Shown here piece after piece: positions 33,001 to 39,714 of a stretch of 64,000 bases of DNA. The position numbers were made by a program, and so were the translations under genes. Location: the NCBI GenBank assembly GCA_022414725.1, contig CM039463.1, forward strand, positions 75,219,236 to 75,283,235. Direction: 5' to 3'. The stretch is from Microglena sp. YARC. Lineage: Eukaryota; Chlorophyta; Chlorophyceae; Chlamydomonadales; Chlamydomonadaceae. The stretch's first letter is position 1. Each line of letters opens with the position of its first letter. The notes below the pieces were generated by a model. The model saw only the letters and a program-made list of their open reading frames with translations. It had not been told where the DNA came from and did not search any database.

Positions 33001-36000
33001 TGTTAGGTTGAGTAAGCATGCTGCATAACGCGAAGCATGTGGCAACACACAGCAACAAGGGTGGGGTGAGGAGAGGGGGGATAGCGGTGCAACATGTATG
33101 TTAGGTTGAGTAAGCATGCTGCATAACGCGAAGCATGTGGCAACACACAGCAACAAGGGTGGGGTGAGGAGAGGGGGATAGCGGTGCAACATGTATGTTA
33201 GGTTGAGTAAGCATGCTGCATAACGCTAAGCATGTGGCAACACACAGCAACAAGGGTGGGGTGAGGAGAGGGGGGATAGCGGTGCAACATGTATGTTAGG
33301 TTGAGTAAGCATGCTGCATAACGCTAAGCATGTGGCAACACACAGCAACAAGGGTGGGGTGAGGAGAGGGGGGATAGCGGTGCAACATGTATGTTAGGTT
33401 GAGTAAGCATGCTGCATAACGCTAAGCATGTGGCAACACACAGCAACAAGGGTGGGGTGAGGAGAGGGGGGATAGCGGTGCAACATGTATGTTAGGTTGA
33501 GTAAGCATGCTGCATAACGCGAAGCATGTGGCAACACACAGCAACAAGGGTGGGGTGAGGAGAGGGGGGATAGCGGTGCAACATGTATGTTAGGTTGAGT
33601 AAGCATGCTGCATAACGCTAAGCATGTGGCAACACACAGCAACAAGGGTGGGGTGAGGAGAGGGGGGATAGCGGTGCAACATGTATGTTAGGTTGAGTAA
33701 GCATGCTGCATAACGCTAAGCATGTGGCAACACACAGCAACAAGGGTGGGGTGAGGAGAGGGGGGATAGCGGTGCAACATGTATGTTAGGTTGAGTAAGC
33801 ATGCTGCATAACGCTAAGCATGTGGCAACACACAGCAACAAGGGTGGGGTGAGGAGAGGGGGGATAGCGGTGCAACATGTATGTTAGGTTGAGTAAGCAT
33901 GCTGCATAACGCTAAGCATGTGGCAACACACAGCAACAAGGGTGGGGTGAGGAGAGGGGGGATAGCGGTGCAACATGTATGTTAGGTTGAGTAAGCATGC
34001 TGCATAACGCTAAGCATGTGGCAACACACAGCAACAAGGGTGGGGTGAGGAGAGGGGGGATAGCGGTGCAACATGTATGTTAGGTTGAGTAAGCATGCTG
34101 CATAACGCTAAGCATGTGGCAACACACAGCAACAAGGGTGGGGTGAGGAGAGGGGGGATAGCGGTGCAACATGTATGTTAGGTTGAGTAAGCATGCTGCA
34201 TAACGCTAAGCATGTGGCAACACACAGCAACAAGGGTGGGGTGAGGAGAGGGGGGATAGCGGTGCAACATGTATGTTAGGTTGAGTAAGCATGCTGCATA
34301 ACGCTAAGCATGTGGCAACACACAGCAACAAGGGTGGGGTGAGGAGAGGGGGGATAGCGGTGCAACATGTATGTTAGGTTGAGTAAGCATGCTGCATAAC
34401 GCTAAGCATGTGGCAACACACAGCAACAAGGGTGGGGTGAGGAGAGGGGGGATAGCGGTGCAACATGTATGTTAGGTTGAGTAAGCATGCTGCATAACGC
34501 TAAGCATGTGGCAACACACAGCAACAAGGGTGGGGTGAGGAGAGGGGGGATAGCGGGCAACATGTATGTTAGGTTTGAGTAAGCATGCTGCATAACGCTA
34601 AGCATGTGGCAACACACAGCAACAAGGGTGGGGTGAGGAGAGGGGGGATAGCGGTGCAACATGTATGTTAGGTTGAGTAAGCATGCTGCATAACGCTAAG
34701 CATGTGGCAACACACAGCAACAAGGGTGGGGTGAGGAGAGGGGGGATAGCGGTGCAACATGTATGTTAGGTTGAGTAAGCATGCTGCATAACGCTAAGCA
34801 TGTGGCAACACACAGCAACAAGGGTGGGGTGAGGAGAGGGGGGATAGCGGTGCAACATGTATGTTAGGTTGAGTAAGCATGCTGCATAACGCTAAGCATG
34901 TGGCAACACACAGCAACAAGGGTGGGGTGAGGAGAGGGGAGGGGAGCGCGCAACATGGATGATGGGTTGAGTAAGCATGCTGCATAACGCTAAGCATGTG
35001 GCAACACACAGCAACAAGGGTGGGGTGAGGAGAGGGGATAGCGGTGCAACATGTATGTTAGGTTGAGTAAGCATGCTGCATAACGCTAAGCATGTGGCAA
35101 CACACAGCAACAAGGGTGGGGTGAGGAGAGGGGAGGGGAGCGCGCAACATGGATGATGGGTTGAGTAAGCATGCTGCATAACGCTAAGCATGTGGCAACA
35201 CACAGCAACAAGGGTGGGGTGAGGAGAGGGGGGATAGCGGTGCAACATGTATGTTAGGTTGAGTAAGCATGCTGCATAACGCTAAGCATGTGGCAACACA
35301 CAGCAACAAGGGTGGGGTGAGGAGAGGGGAGGGGAGCGCGCAACATGGATGATGGGTTGAGTAAGCATGCTGCATAACGCTAAGCATGTGGCAACACACA
35401 GCAACAAGGGTGGGGTGAGGAGGGGGGAGGGGAGCGCGCAACATGAATGATGGGTTGAGACATCAAGCTGCATAATGGTAAGCATGCGGCAACACACAGC
35501 AACAAGGGTGGGGTGAGGTGAGGAGAGGTGAGGGGAGCGCGCAACATAGATGATGGGTGAGACATCAAGCTGCATAATGCTAAGCATGCGGCAGCACAAG
35601 CAACAAGGGTGAGGTGAGTGAAGGGGGAGATGAATTACCACCAAGTCGGGTAGGGTCACTGTGTTTTTTATGTGCGACAAGTCGCAAATTGAGCGACTTG
35701 GTGCCGCCGCAGTGCGGCACGCAGCCTTTGATTGCTCTGGGAAAGGCCACTGTGGGGTTTCTATTCGCAGACCGCCACTGCACCTGAGCTCGGACTACAG
35801 CCCAACGGCAAGGGCTGGCTTTTCATGTACAGGGGCTACAATCGTACTCAGCCCATCCACGATGCATGCCATCATTGTTCCCTTGCCAATTAAAGCACAT
35901 GCATGTTATCAGGAATGTCAATTTCGTACTGGTCCCCGAGAATACCGGGCTATACACGATGCTATATCGAAGAATATGTCATATCATATAATTGTGTACA

Positions 36001-39000
36001 GTATACCACATGATATCATTGATATACATACAATATATCTAAACAACATCGTACTCGACAACCCTACATGTAATTGCTTTGATCTGCCATGCCACATCAT
36101 TGCATGATGTGCCAGACCTGTATGACCCTCTCAAGGCACAAGCATGTTTTAGTTACCCCCAGCCTGATCATTGTGCCCTACACAATAACGGCTCATGCAT
36201 GATATCGCCACGCTCCGCCCGATATTTGTAGGGATCGGCATATCATATGATGTTGACCAAAGGGGAGTATGATATCATATGATATCATACAAATTGCATC
36301 ACATGATCTTGTATATAAATGGTAACTTTGGCCTAGTCAGACTGCCGGCATCACATGATATCATTTGATGACATGATATCATATGATACCATATTGCCGG
36401 TCCCTACACATGAGACATTATCTCTCTTACTTCCAACACCGTGTGGCAAGGGCCCTATCTTTGTGCCCTGCACAATCCCATGCATTCTATAATTGTACCC
36501 CATCCATTGAGTCGCATGCATGCTATAATTGTAGGGATCGGCATATAATATGATGCGCAACACTGCTACTTTTCCTCCCCAACTCTACCCTGCCCAATCA
36601 CTGCGCATCAGCTATTTTATCTTGTACTATTAATTTGCGTATGCATGAGGCATACAGATCTTGCCTTACACAATCAAATCCCATACTACTACTGCGGTGC
36701 CCTGCCCGGTCTTTTAACACACTCATGACTAGAAACCGGCATATTATATGATGTTGACCCAAGGCGAAAATGATATCATATGATATCATACAAATTGTAT
36801 CATATGGTATTGTATTTAAATGGCAACTTTGGCCTAGTCAGACTGCCGGCATCGTATGTTATCATATGATGGCATGATATCATATGATATCATGTTGCTG
36901 TTCCCTAAATAATTGCACCTTGCAACATCATTATTTCCTGGAACATCAAGTTGACAGCACAATATCATAGCACGGGTCCCCCCTGCACGCTACACCTATT
37001 AACGCTACAGCTATTCAACTGCAGCATGACGTTATTTCCTGTGATGCCAGACCAAGTGCCGCCCCCAAAGTTCTGCATGACAGCATGGCAGACAGTGGCA
37101 GCGTGACATTGTCATACTTCTGCATGACAGCGTGACATTTCTCATATTTCTGCTTGGCGACGTTACATGATTCATAGTTCTGCATGACAGCGTGAAAGAC
37201 AATGACAGCATGATATTTTCATAGTTCTGCAAGACAGCATGACTGACAGTGACAAAGTGACATTTCCATAGTTATGCATGACAGCGGGGAAGACAGTGAC
37301 AGCGGGAGATAGCAAGAAATGTCACGCATACACACGGTAGCTCGGCATGGCGATACATATGCCGTAGTACTGCATGGCAGCACTTGCACAACCGCGTAAC
37401 AGTTTGGACGTACTACACGACATGAGCCACCCGAGCACTTCGCACCGCACCGTCCCAGAATGAGGCTAGGGTCGCCACTTGTAGCTACCAAAATGGCCTC
37501 AAGATTTCTGGAAAAAACTGCAAATGACTTACATGATAGTACTGCATTTTGACCATGGCATCACGAACAGCCTCATCCCGCTCCCTGGCAATGTTGTCTA
37601 ATTCCTTTGTCTTGGAACCCAGCATCTCATTGAGGCGCTGGATCTCCTGCATCAGCTGTTTGTGTGTCTTGGTCTGGCTCACCCAGGACTCATCCGTACA
37701 GCGAGCCAAAGCAGCTTGCAGATCACTGAGAATGGTTGGGAGGGGGGAGGGATATGTTAGACACACTGCTGGCAGAGAACAACGTTAGGATGGTTGCCAA
37801 TGGCAATGCACAGCTTACAAAGCACTGAAGTCATGTGCCAAACATGGGCAATTCATAGCTTGCAGATGGCCACCAACCTCCTGTGATCATCGTAATGCAC
37901 AGCATGCAGATGAGCACCTTCATACCGCAATATTAGCCAAGATCTGACCCTACCATGCTCAGCACAGGTTTGCAAGCTTAAAATTGGATTGCCAGAGCCT
38001 GCTCGAGTGCATGGGTAGATTGATAGACGCACTGCATGCACAAACGGGCTTTATAATTAGCGAGATATATACCCCAACCCATGTGCTTGCAGGATCCTGA
38101 ACATACAGTTATCATCATTTGCCACAATGAGACGCATGCAAGGGGGTCACAGATATCAAATGATCAAATTGCATGCACACCAGAACATCACATTTATGAG
38201 ATCTGAATCCCAACCACGCCCACACTGCAGCATGACCAAGGGTTGAGGAAATGTTGATGATCATACACCGTAGATGGGCCTAGTTTCAGATCACGATTGG
38301 ACAGATACAGATATCCACTTACCGTTGTGATCTCAAGTTCTGCTCCCTCATGCTGTCCAGTTCTGAGCTGCGTTTCGCAAGGACATCCCGCAAGTCACGT
38401 AGCTCGTCCTGCTTGGTGCTATCATTCTCAGTCTTAACAGCCACGGCCTCCTGCTTGCAATTTGCATGGGCATTTGCCCCAGCATCAGTCTTCAGAGCAT
38501 GGTATTTTCTCTGTGAGTTACTCAGCTCTTGCTCAGTATCTCCCAACTCGTTTTGAGTCTTTCTCAACGTCTCCTCTAATTGCACATGCCTGCTCTCAAG
38601 GGAATGCATCTGCTCATTCATGCAGCGTTGAAGTGCACGACCAGCATCTAGTTGGCGCCTAAGCGCGCCAGATTCAGAGGTAAGGCGCTTGCACTCGGCT
38701 CGCAGAGCTGCATCAGGAGCCATAGCAAGCAACTGAGCAGTCGTGGCATCTTGTTTGTCCGTAATTTCTTGGACACGGGCGAGCAGTTTTGAAAGGGCGG
38801 ATTTGGTCCCTTGGGCTCGATCTTGCAAGGCCGTCTCCACATCGCCTCGCCCAGCATCTAGCTTTTTACAAGCATCCTGAACGGGCTTCAACGCAGCAGG
38901 ATCGGCGGCTCTAAGAAGCCTGCGAAGGAAGGGATCAGTGATGGAGGTGCTACTGGCAGTAGTTGTTGCACCAGCCGATTTTCCGTCGTCTTCAGCGACT

Positions 39001-39230
39001 CCATTGTTAGAAGCAGAGCATGCAGTGACGATATCTTGGGAGAGTTGATCCCAGATGCGGTCAACAGTTAGCAGAGTCTCCACATACTCATTTTCGCGAT
39101 GCTCAGATTTCACGACTCGCTCCTCTAGGACTTTGCTTTCTCGTCGTTTCTCCTCCAGCAGAACAGAGAGCCTCCCATTATGTTGGGTTAAGGCGAGGAC
39201 TTTCTGCTCGAGGCTCTTGTCACCTGCCAT
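18798..39230 (-). CDS. BRE1: BRE1/HUB-type RING E3 ligase for histone H2B (11 exons)
   Basis: Nuclear E3 that with a RAD6-type E2 monoubiquitinates histone H2B during transcription (plant HUB1/2, animal RNF20/40). Minus-strand exons: 39230-38323, 37725-37533, 32645-32421, 29795-29640, 26857-26723, 25519-25325, 22561-22487, 22221-22189, 21209-21063, 19838-19632, 19064-18798. Intron 1 splits a codon; all others are phase 0. The product is 846 aa, against about 880 for plant HUB1. It is almost entirely coiled coil. Recognisable family blocks are [20 protein letters not shown] (animal form AFEEMQEQNVRLLQQLREKD) and the C-terminal RING at residues 793-831. The RING is C-x2-C-x11-C-x-H-x2-C-x2-C-x11-C-x2-C, within [20 protein letters not shown] and CPGCAQPFG. 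The gene is inflated to 20.4 kb by introns made of tandem arrays that copy exon edges. Exons without a conserved motif rest on splice sites, frame and coiled-coil character; an extra small phase-0 exon could be missed. Confidence 0.93.
19140..19690 (+). repeat. BRE1 intron 9-10: copies of both flanking exon edges
   Basis: At 19140-19185 there is a copy of the exon 10 acceptor region. From about 19250 to 19690, five units of roughly 95 bp carry the exon 9 3' edge (+ strand GCCATCATCCTCCAGGC-CTG, then TCGCTTCGATGCATC); the right-most is the real exon end. A C run sits at about 19601-19622. Confidence 0.88.
19632..19838 (-). CDS. BRE1: BRE1 exon 9
   Basis: Acceptor [31 protein letters not shown] through [14 protein letters not shown]; donor GTGAGT; 69 codons. 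Four decayed copies of its 3' edge follow in the intron. Confidence 0.9.
20013..20170 (+). mobile_element. ATCATATGAT-family MITE, copy D
   Basis: TAGGGAACGGCAATATGATA start, GATGCCGGCAGTC, CTCGCCTTTGGTCAACATTA, end ACCGGTCCCTA. Inside the BRE1 intron between exons 8 and 9. Confidence 0.9.
20175..20760 (+). repeat. BRE1 intron 8-9: C-rich and duplicated stretch
   Basis: C runs at about 20205-20222 and 20633-20663. A roughly 105-bp unit with ATAATTGAGCACTTG and GAAACCCAGGTGGGGAAAGG is present twice. A right-half copy of the AGCTACGAGCAGC family lies at about 20695-20756. Confidence 0.7.
20833..20940 (-). pseudogene. Duplicate of BRE1 exon 8 3' part (possible cryptic exon)
   Basis: 36 codons, [20 protein letters not shown] then [16 protein letters not shown], bounded by AG and GTGAGA, phase 0 at both ends. 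It differs from exon 8 by a few substitutions (H to L, N to S, E to D). The acceptor has a G-rich, not pyrimidine-rich, upstream tract, so it is probably weak. If used it would lengthen the coiled coil in frame. Confidence 0.6.
20964..21012 (+). repeat. Poly-C run of nearly 50 bases
   Basis: Uninterrupted C run followed by (CA)n between BRE1 exon 8 and its downstream duplicate. Confidence 0.95.
21063..21209 (-). CDS. BRE1: BRE1 exon 8
   Basis: Acceptor [30 protein letters not shown] through [10 protein letters not shown]; donor GTGAGA; 49 codons. Three further copies of the 5' edge lie upstream, and a 36-codon copy of the 3' part lies downstream (20833-20940). Confidence 0.87.
21216..21880 (+). 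repeat. BRE1 exon 8 acceptor copies within a (TG)n-rich array
   Basis: Three extra units at about 21309-21370, 21505-21570 and 21740-21810 each carry the exon 8 5' edge (+ strand CACTCCTGGCTGCC, CAGATA-CT, TCATCTGATGGG). They are separated by GTGTGTGTTTGCATATGTG stretches. Copies decay with distance from the real exon. Confidence 0.88.
21989..22166 (+). mobile_element. hAT-like MITE with 8-bp target-site duplication
   Basis: Ends CAGGGTACTACA and TGTAGTACCCTG form a perfect 12-bp inverted repeat. It is flanked by GTGGCCTA (21981-21988) and GTGGCCTT (22167-22174), a 7/8 match; 8-bp duplications are typical of hAT transposons. The interior is GCGC-rich with no ORF. It inserted 22 bp beyond the exon 7b donor. 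Confidence 0.85.
22189..22221 (-). CDS. BRE1: BRE1 exon 7b (11 codons)
   Basis: A second copy of the exonic segment following AGGT in exon 7a: [11 protein letters not shown], donor GTGAGT. The acceptor is GAG (start 22221) or, three bases earlier, CTAG (start 22224). The former restores KDE-VTNQY without an extra residue. Confidence 0.75.
22222..22486 (-). other. Candidate newly formed intron of BRE1 between exons 7a and 7b
   Basis: Bounded by GTGACG at its 5' end and GAG at its 3' end. Both sites belong to two copies of the same exonic segment (AG-GTGAC-AACCAGTAC through GCAGATCGTATCAAG). The interior includes an unrelated sequence and a G run (about 22409-22425). Confidence 0.75.
22487..22561 (-). 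CDS. BRE1: BRE1 exon 7a
   Basis: Acceptor [30 protein letters not shown] then LEKDE; 25 codons. Donor is the exonic AG-GTGACG. Reading on past it gives [13 protein letters not shown] then a stop, with no donor, so splicing here is required. Confidence 0.8.
22562..23180 (+). repeat. Tandem copies of the BRE1 exon 7a acceptor and 5' edge
   Basis: About seven units after the real exon. Each contains the exon 5' edge (+ strand GCTGCAACAGTCGAGCGTTC, GACTGCATGTC, TATGC-GCACCCGTCGTCTGC) followed by intron sequence AAATGTTTTAAACCATG or its decayed form. Isolated further fragments lie near 23445 and 23575. Confidence 0.92.
23215..23410 (-). repeat. Dispersed GC-rich repeat, copy 2 (inverted relative to copy 1)
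   Basis: On the minus strand: TATATATATAGCGGAGAGTG, GGAGCGACAGGTGGCAAAGG, AAGCGAGTTAGTTACGAGGC, then GGGGGCTCACGCCCCC and GGGGCTCCGCC hairpin-like sequences. Pairs with 3232-3400. Class not determined. Confidence 0.65.
23964..24151 (+). mobile_element. ATCATATGAT-family MITE, copy E
   Basis: TAGGGATAGGCAATATGATA start, end ATTTGCCGTTCCCTA, with CTCGTCTTTGGTCAGCATCA and many ATCATATGAT palindromes. Inside a BRE1 intron. Confidence 0.88.
24425..25324 (+). repeat. Five extra copies of BRE1 exon 6 3' half plus donor
   Basis: Positions equivalent to the exon end are at about 25157, 24989, 24820, 24634 and 24448 (spacing 168, 168, 169, 186, 186 bp from 25325). Each unit keeps + strand ATGTACAGCTCACACT-CGCC and TGGACTCCTTCAGCTGCTCT. 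The donor GAG-GTA is kept in the nearer copies and lost in the farther ones. Confidence 0.93.
25325..25519 (-). CDS. BRE1: BRE1 exon 6
   Basis: Acceptor [28 protein letters not shown] through [13 protein letters not shown]; donor GTGCGT; 65 codons. The 3' half plus donor is present five more times in the following intron. Confidence 0.9.
26030..26722 (+). repeat. ACC/CCA-rich array with copies of the BRE1 exon 5 3' edge
   Basis: ACCCAACTCACCTCCAGCTG and GGGCCACCA recur at about 26055, 26170, 26425 and 26575 within CAC-, CCA- and AGAAGCACCAG-type repeats. The real exon end is at 26723. Thr/His- or Val/Leu-rich frames here are artefacts. Confidence 0.85.
26723..26857 (-). CDS. BRE1: BRE1 exon 5
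   Basis: Acceptor [28 protein letters not shown] through VASLKAQLE; donor GTGTGT; 45 codons. Its 3' edge is repeated in the adjoining ACC/CCA-rich array. Confidence 0.85.
26876..27267 (+). repeat. AT-rich GGTTATATATTGAGGTTA tandem repeat, left part
   Basis: Units of TATAGGTTATATATTGAGG become regular after 27150. The array is interrupted by the Helitron at 27268 and resumes at 28690. Confidence 0.88.
27268..28689 (+). mobile_element. Non-autonomous Helitron (1,422 bp)
   Basis: The 5' terminus TCTATATATATAAAGAAATC follows an A; the 3' terminus is CTAG followed by T, as expected for insertion between A and T with no target duplication. Eleven bases before CTAG is a perfect 8-bp stem (28656-28663 with 28667-28674, GTGTGGCC/GGCCACAC, loop ACC), the classic Helitron 3' hairpin. 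Both flanks are the same tandem repeat, giving an independent check of the boundaries. No Rep/helicase frame is present. Its base composition differs from the flanks, and it may carry captured host sequence that I cannot identify. Confidence 0.85.
28690..29165 (+). repeat. AT-rich GGTTATATATTGAGGTTA tandem repeat, right part
   Basis: Continuation of the array broken by the Helitron; about 20 imperfect units of AGGTTATATATTATAGGTTA type. Confidence 0.88.
29388..29503 (+). mobile_element. Short hAT-like MITE
   Basis: Ends CAGGGTATTACA and TGTAATACCATG (11/12 inverted match), flanked by GTTCCATC and GTGCCACC (6/8). The ends resemble the element at 21989 (CAGGGTACTACA). Confidence 0.6.
29640..29795 (-). 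CDS. BRE1: BRE1 exon 4
   Basis: Acceptor [30 protein letters not shown] through KRQEQALK; donor GTGGGC; 52 codons of coiled coil. Its 5' edge is repeated in the upstream intron. Confidence 0.85.
29900..31500 (+). repeat. Repeated copies of the BRE1 exon 4 acceptor edge
   Basis: Units containing GTGATGCTT-CAACCGCTTGA, CAGTCACCTGG-AAGGGATCG and ACAGACTCAGCCACAGCA recur at about 29915, 30320, 30490 and 30960. They alternate with TATTGACTGGCTTGCATGCT units that carry on to about 31440. The exon 4 edge itself (29740-29800) is the progenitor-like copy. Confidence 0.82.
30091..30307 (+). mobile_element. AGGGAT-TTTTT element, copy 2
   Basis: Ends AGGGATATTTTTT and AAAAAACATCCCT are inverted (12/13). 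The interior has GACCCCGTTTTGGCCAAAAT. It interrupts the exon 4-edge array. No ORF and no clear target duplication. Confidence 0.65.
31660..31835 (+). mobile_element. AGCTACGAGCAGC-family element, diverged copy
   Basis: GGACAGCTCCTTTCCCCAGT, GTGCGTCTGAAAGC, CAGCTGAAAGCTTTCGGC and CCCAGTTACTGGCTATTGAA correspond to the family's halves. Confidence 0.5.
31880..32420 (+). repeat. Decayed copies of the BRE1 exon 3 3' edge
   Basis: The pattern CAACCTGTCATGCTGCTGTT, GCTGCGCGAGCTGAGTT ([14 protein letters not shown] on the minus strand) recurs near 31888, 32070 and 32260, separated by AATGCCTGACCCTGCTAGCC and AGAGAAGGACAGGAC stretches. The real edge is at 32421. Confidence 0.88.
32421..32645 (-). 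CDS. BRE1: BRE1 exon 3
   Basis: Acceptor [29 protein letters not shown] through [15 protein letters not shown]; donor GTGTGT; 75 codons. The 98-bp satellite starts directly at the acceptor, and decayed copies of the 3' end fill the following intron. Confidence 0.88.
32646..35640 (+). repeat. 98-bp satellite array, about 30 copies, abutting BRE1 exon 3
   Basis: Unit starts AGCATGTGGCAACACACAGC and includes GGTGGGGTGAGGAGAGGGGG and ATGTATGTTAGGTTGAGTAA; period 98 bp (for example 32741 to 32839). Most copies are nearly identical. Variants (GCGAAGC or GCTAAGC; GGGAGCGCGCAACATGGATG) are grouped by position, and copies at the right edge (35430-35640) are degenerate. On the minus strand it forms the pyrimidine tract of the exon 3 acceptor. 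Confidence 0.97.
36229..36406 (+). mobile_element. ATCATATGAT-family MITE, copy F
   Basis: TAGGGATCGGCATATCATAT start, TTGACCAAAGGGGAGTATGA, CAGACTGCCGGCATCA, end TTGCCGGTCCCTA. A truncated copy starts at about 36533. Confidence 0.9.
36730..36907 (+). mobile_element. ATCATATGAT-family MITE, copy G
   Basis: TAGAAACCGGCATATTATAT start, GTTGACCCAAGGCGAAAATG, CAGACTGCCGGCATCGTATG, end TTGCTGTTCCCTA. Same orientation as copy F. Confidence 0.88.
37040..37400 (+). repeat. Imperfect repeat of a TTCTGCATGACAGCGTGACA unit in BRE1 intron 2
   Basis: About eight units of CATAGTTCTGCATGACAGCG with AGACAGTGACAGCATGACAT. Possibly derived from the exon 2 3' edge (ATAGTACTGCATTTTGACCA), but too diverged to be sure. 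Confidence 0.65.
37533..37725 (-). CDS. BRE1: BRE1 exon 2
   Basis: Acceptor CCATTCTCAG; its first base completes the Arg codon left by exon 1, then [20 protein letters not shown], a coiled coil, ending MVKMQYYH before donor GTAAGT. Confidence 0.88.
38323..39230 (-). CDS. BRE1: BRE1 exon 1 (N-terminal 302 residues)
   Basis: Starts [20 protein letters not shown]; donor GTAAGT after CAA-CG. Coiled-coil segments surround a Ser/Thr/Asp-rich linker ([19 protein letters not shown]). The [18 protein letters not shown] block resembles the N-terminal region of BRE1 proteins. Confidence 0.93.
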
Positions 39231-39426
39231 CGCGCTCAGTCTCCCATCATTCTCCGGTTGTTAATTTGAAACGTCCCCATGCCTCTCATACAGAGTCCTG
39301 TGCGAAACCTTGAAAGTGAATCGTACTGCAATTGCCAGTACAGTTGTCTTTGTCATTCTTTCATTCTACCGTATTCGCTCATCTCTATCCTCAGTCAATC
39401 ATAGTCTCAGTGGCAAACATAGAGAC
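39231..39426. promoter_or_regulatory. Divergent spacer, candidate bidirectional promoter of BRE1 and TIC22
   Basis: Only 196 bp separate the BRE1 start codon (minus strand) from the TIC22 start codon (plus strand), so both 5' UTRs and core promoters must fit or overlap here. No repeat or MITE is present, unlike most spacers in the window. I see no convincing TATA box. Confidence 0.6.
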
Positions 39427-39714
39427 ATGGATCCCCTTTCTCCTTCTGCCTCCCCCTTGGATGGTCTCGTTCAGGAGTTTCACAGCCGTCTTAACTTAGG
39501 ACTGAAGCAGCTTTCGGATTTTACGCATGAAAAGGGCCTACATCCGCAAGCTATCCAAGGGCACCTTTCGGGGTTCTCATCGAGACTAAAGCATGGCGTA
39601 GCATCTAACTTGCAGCAGCTGCAGGGATCCAGCCCGGTGATGAACATGTTTGGTGGTGATAGATCTAAATCGCTTCATTCGCCGCGGAACAGGGTGTGGA
39701 TGCCTATGACAGCG
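39427..39714 (+). CDS. TIC22: TIC22 exon 1
   Basis: First in-frame ATG (MDPLSPSASPLDGLVQEFHS) to MPMTA; donor GTAAGT. The upstream in-frame sequence has no ATG. Serine-rich, basic stretches fit a variable N-terminal region. Confidence 0.85.

Noticed and set aside
32646..35640. Possible CRISPR-like array
   Set aside because: Whole 98-bp units are repeated with no unique spacers, and the setting is a eukaryotic intron.
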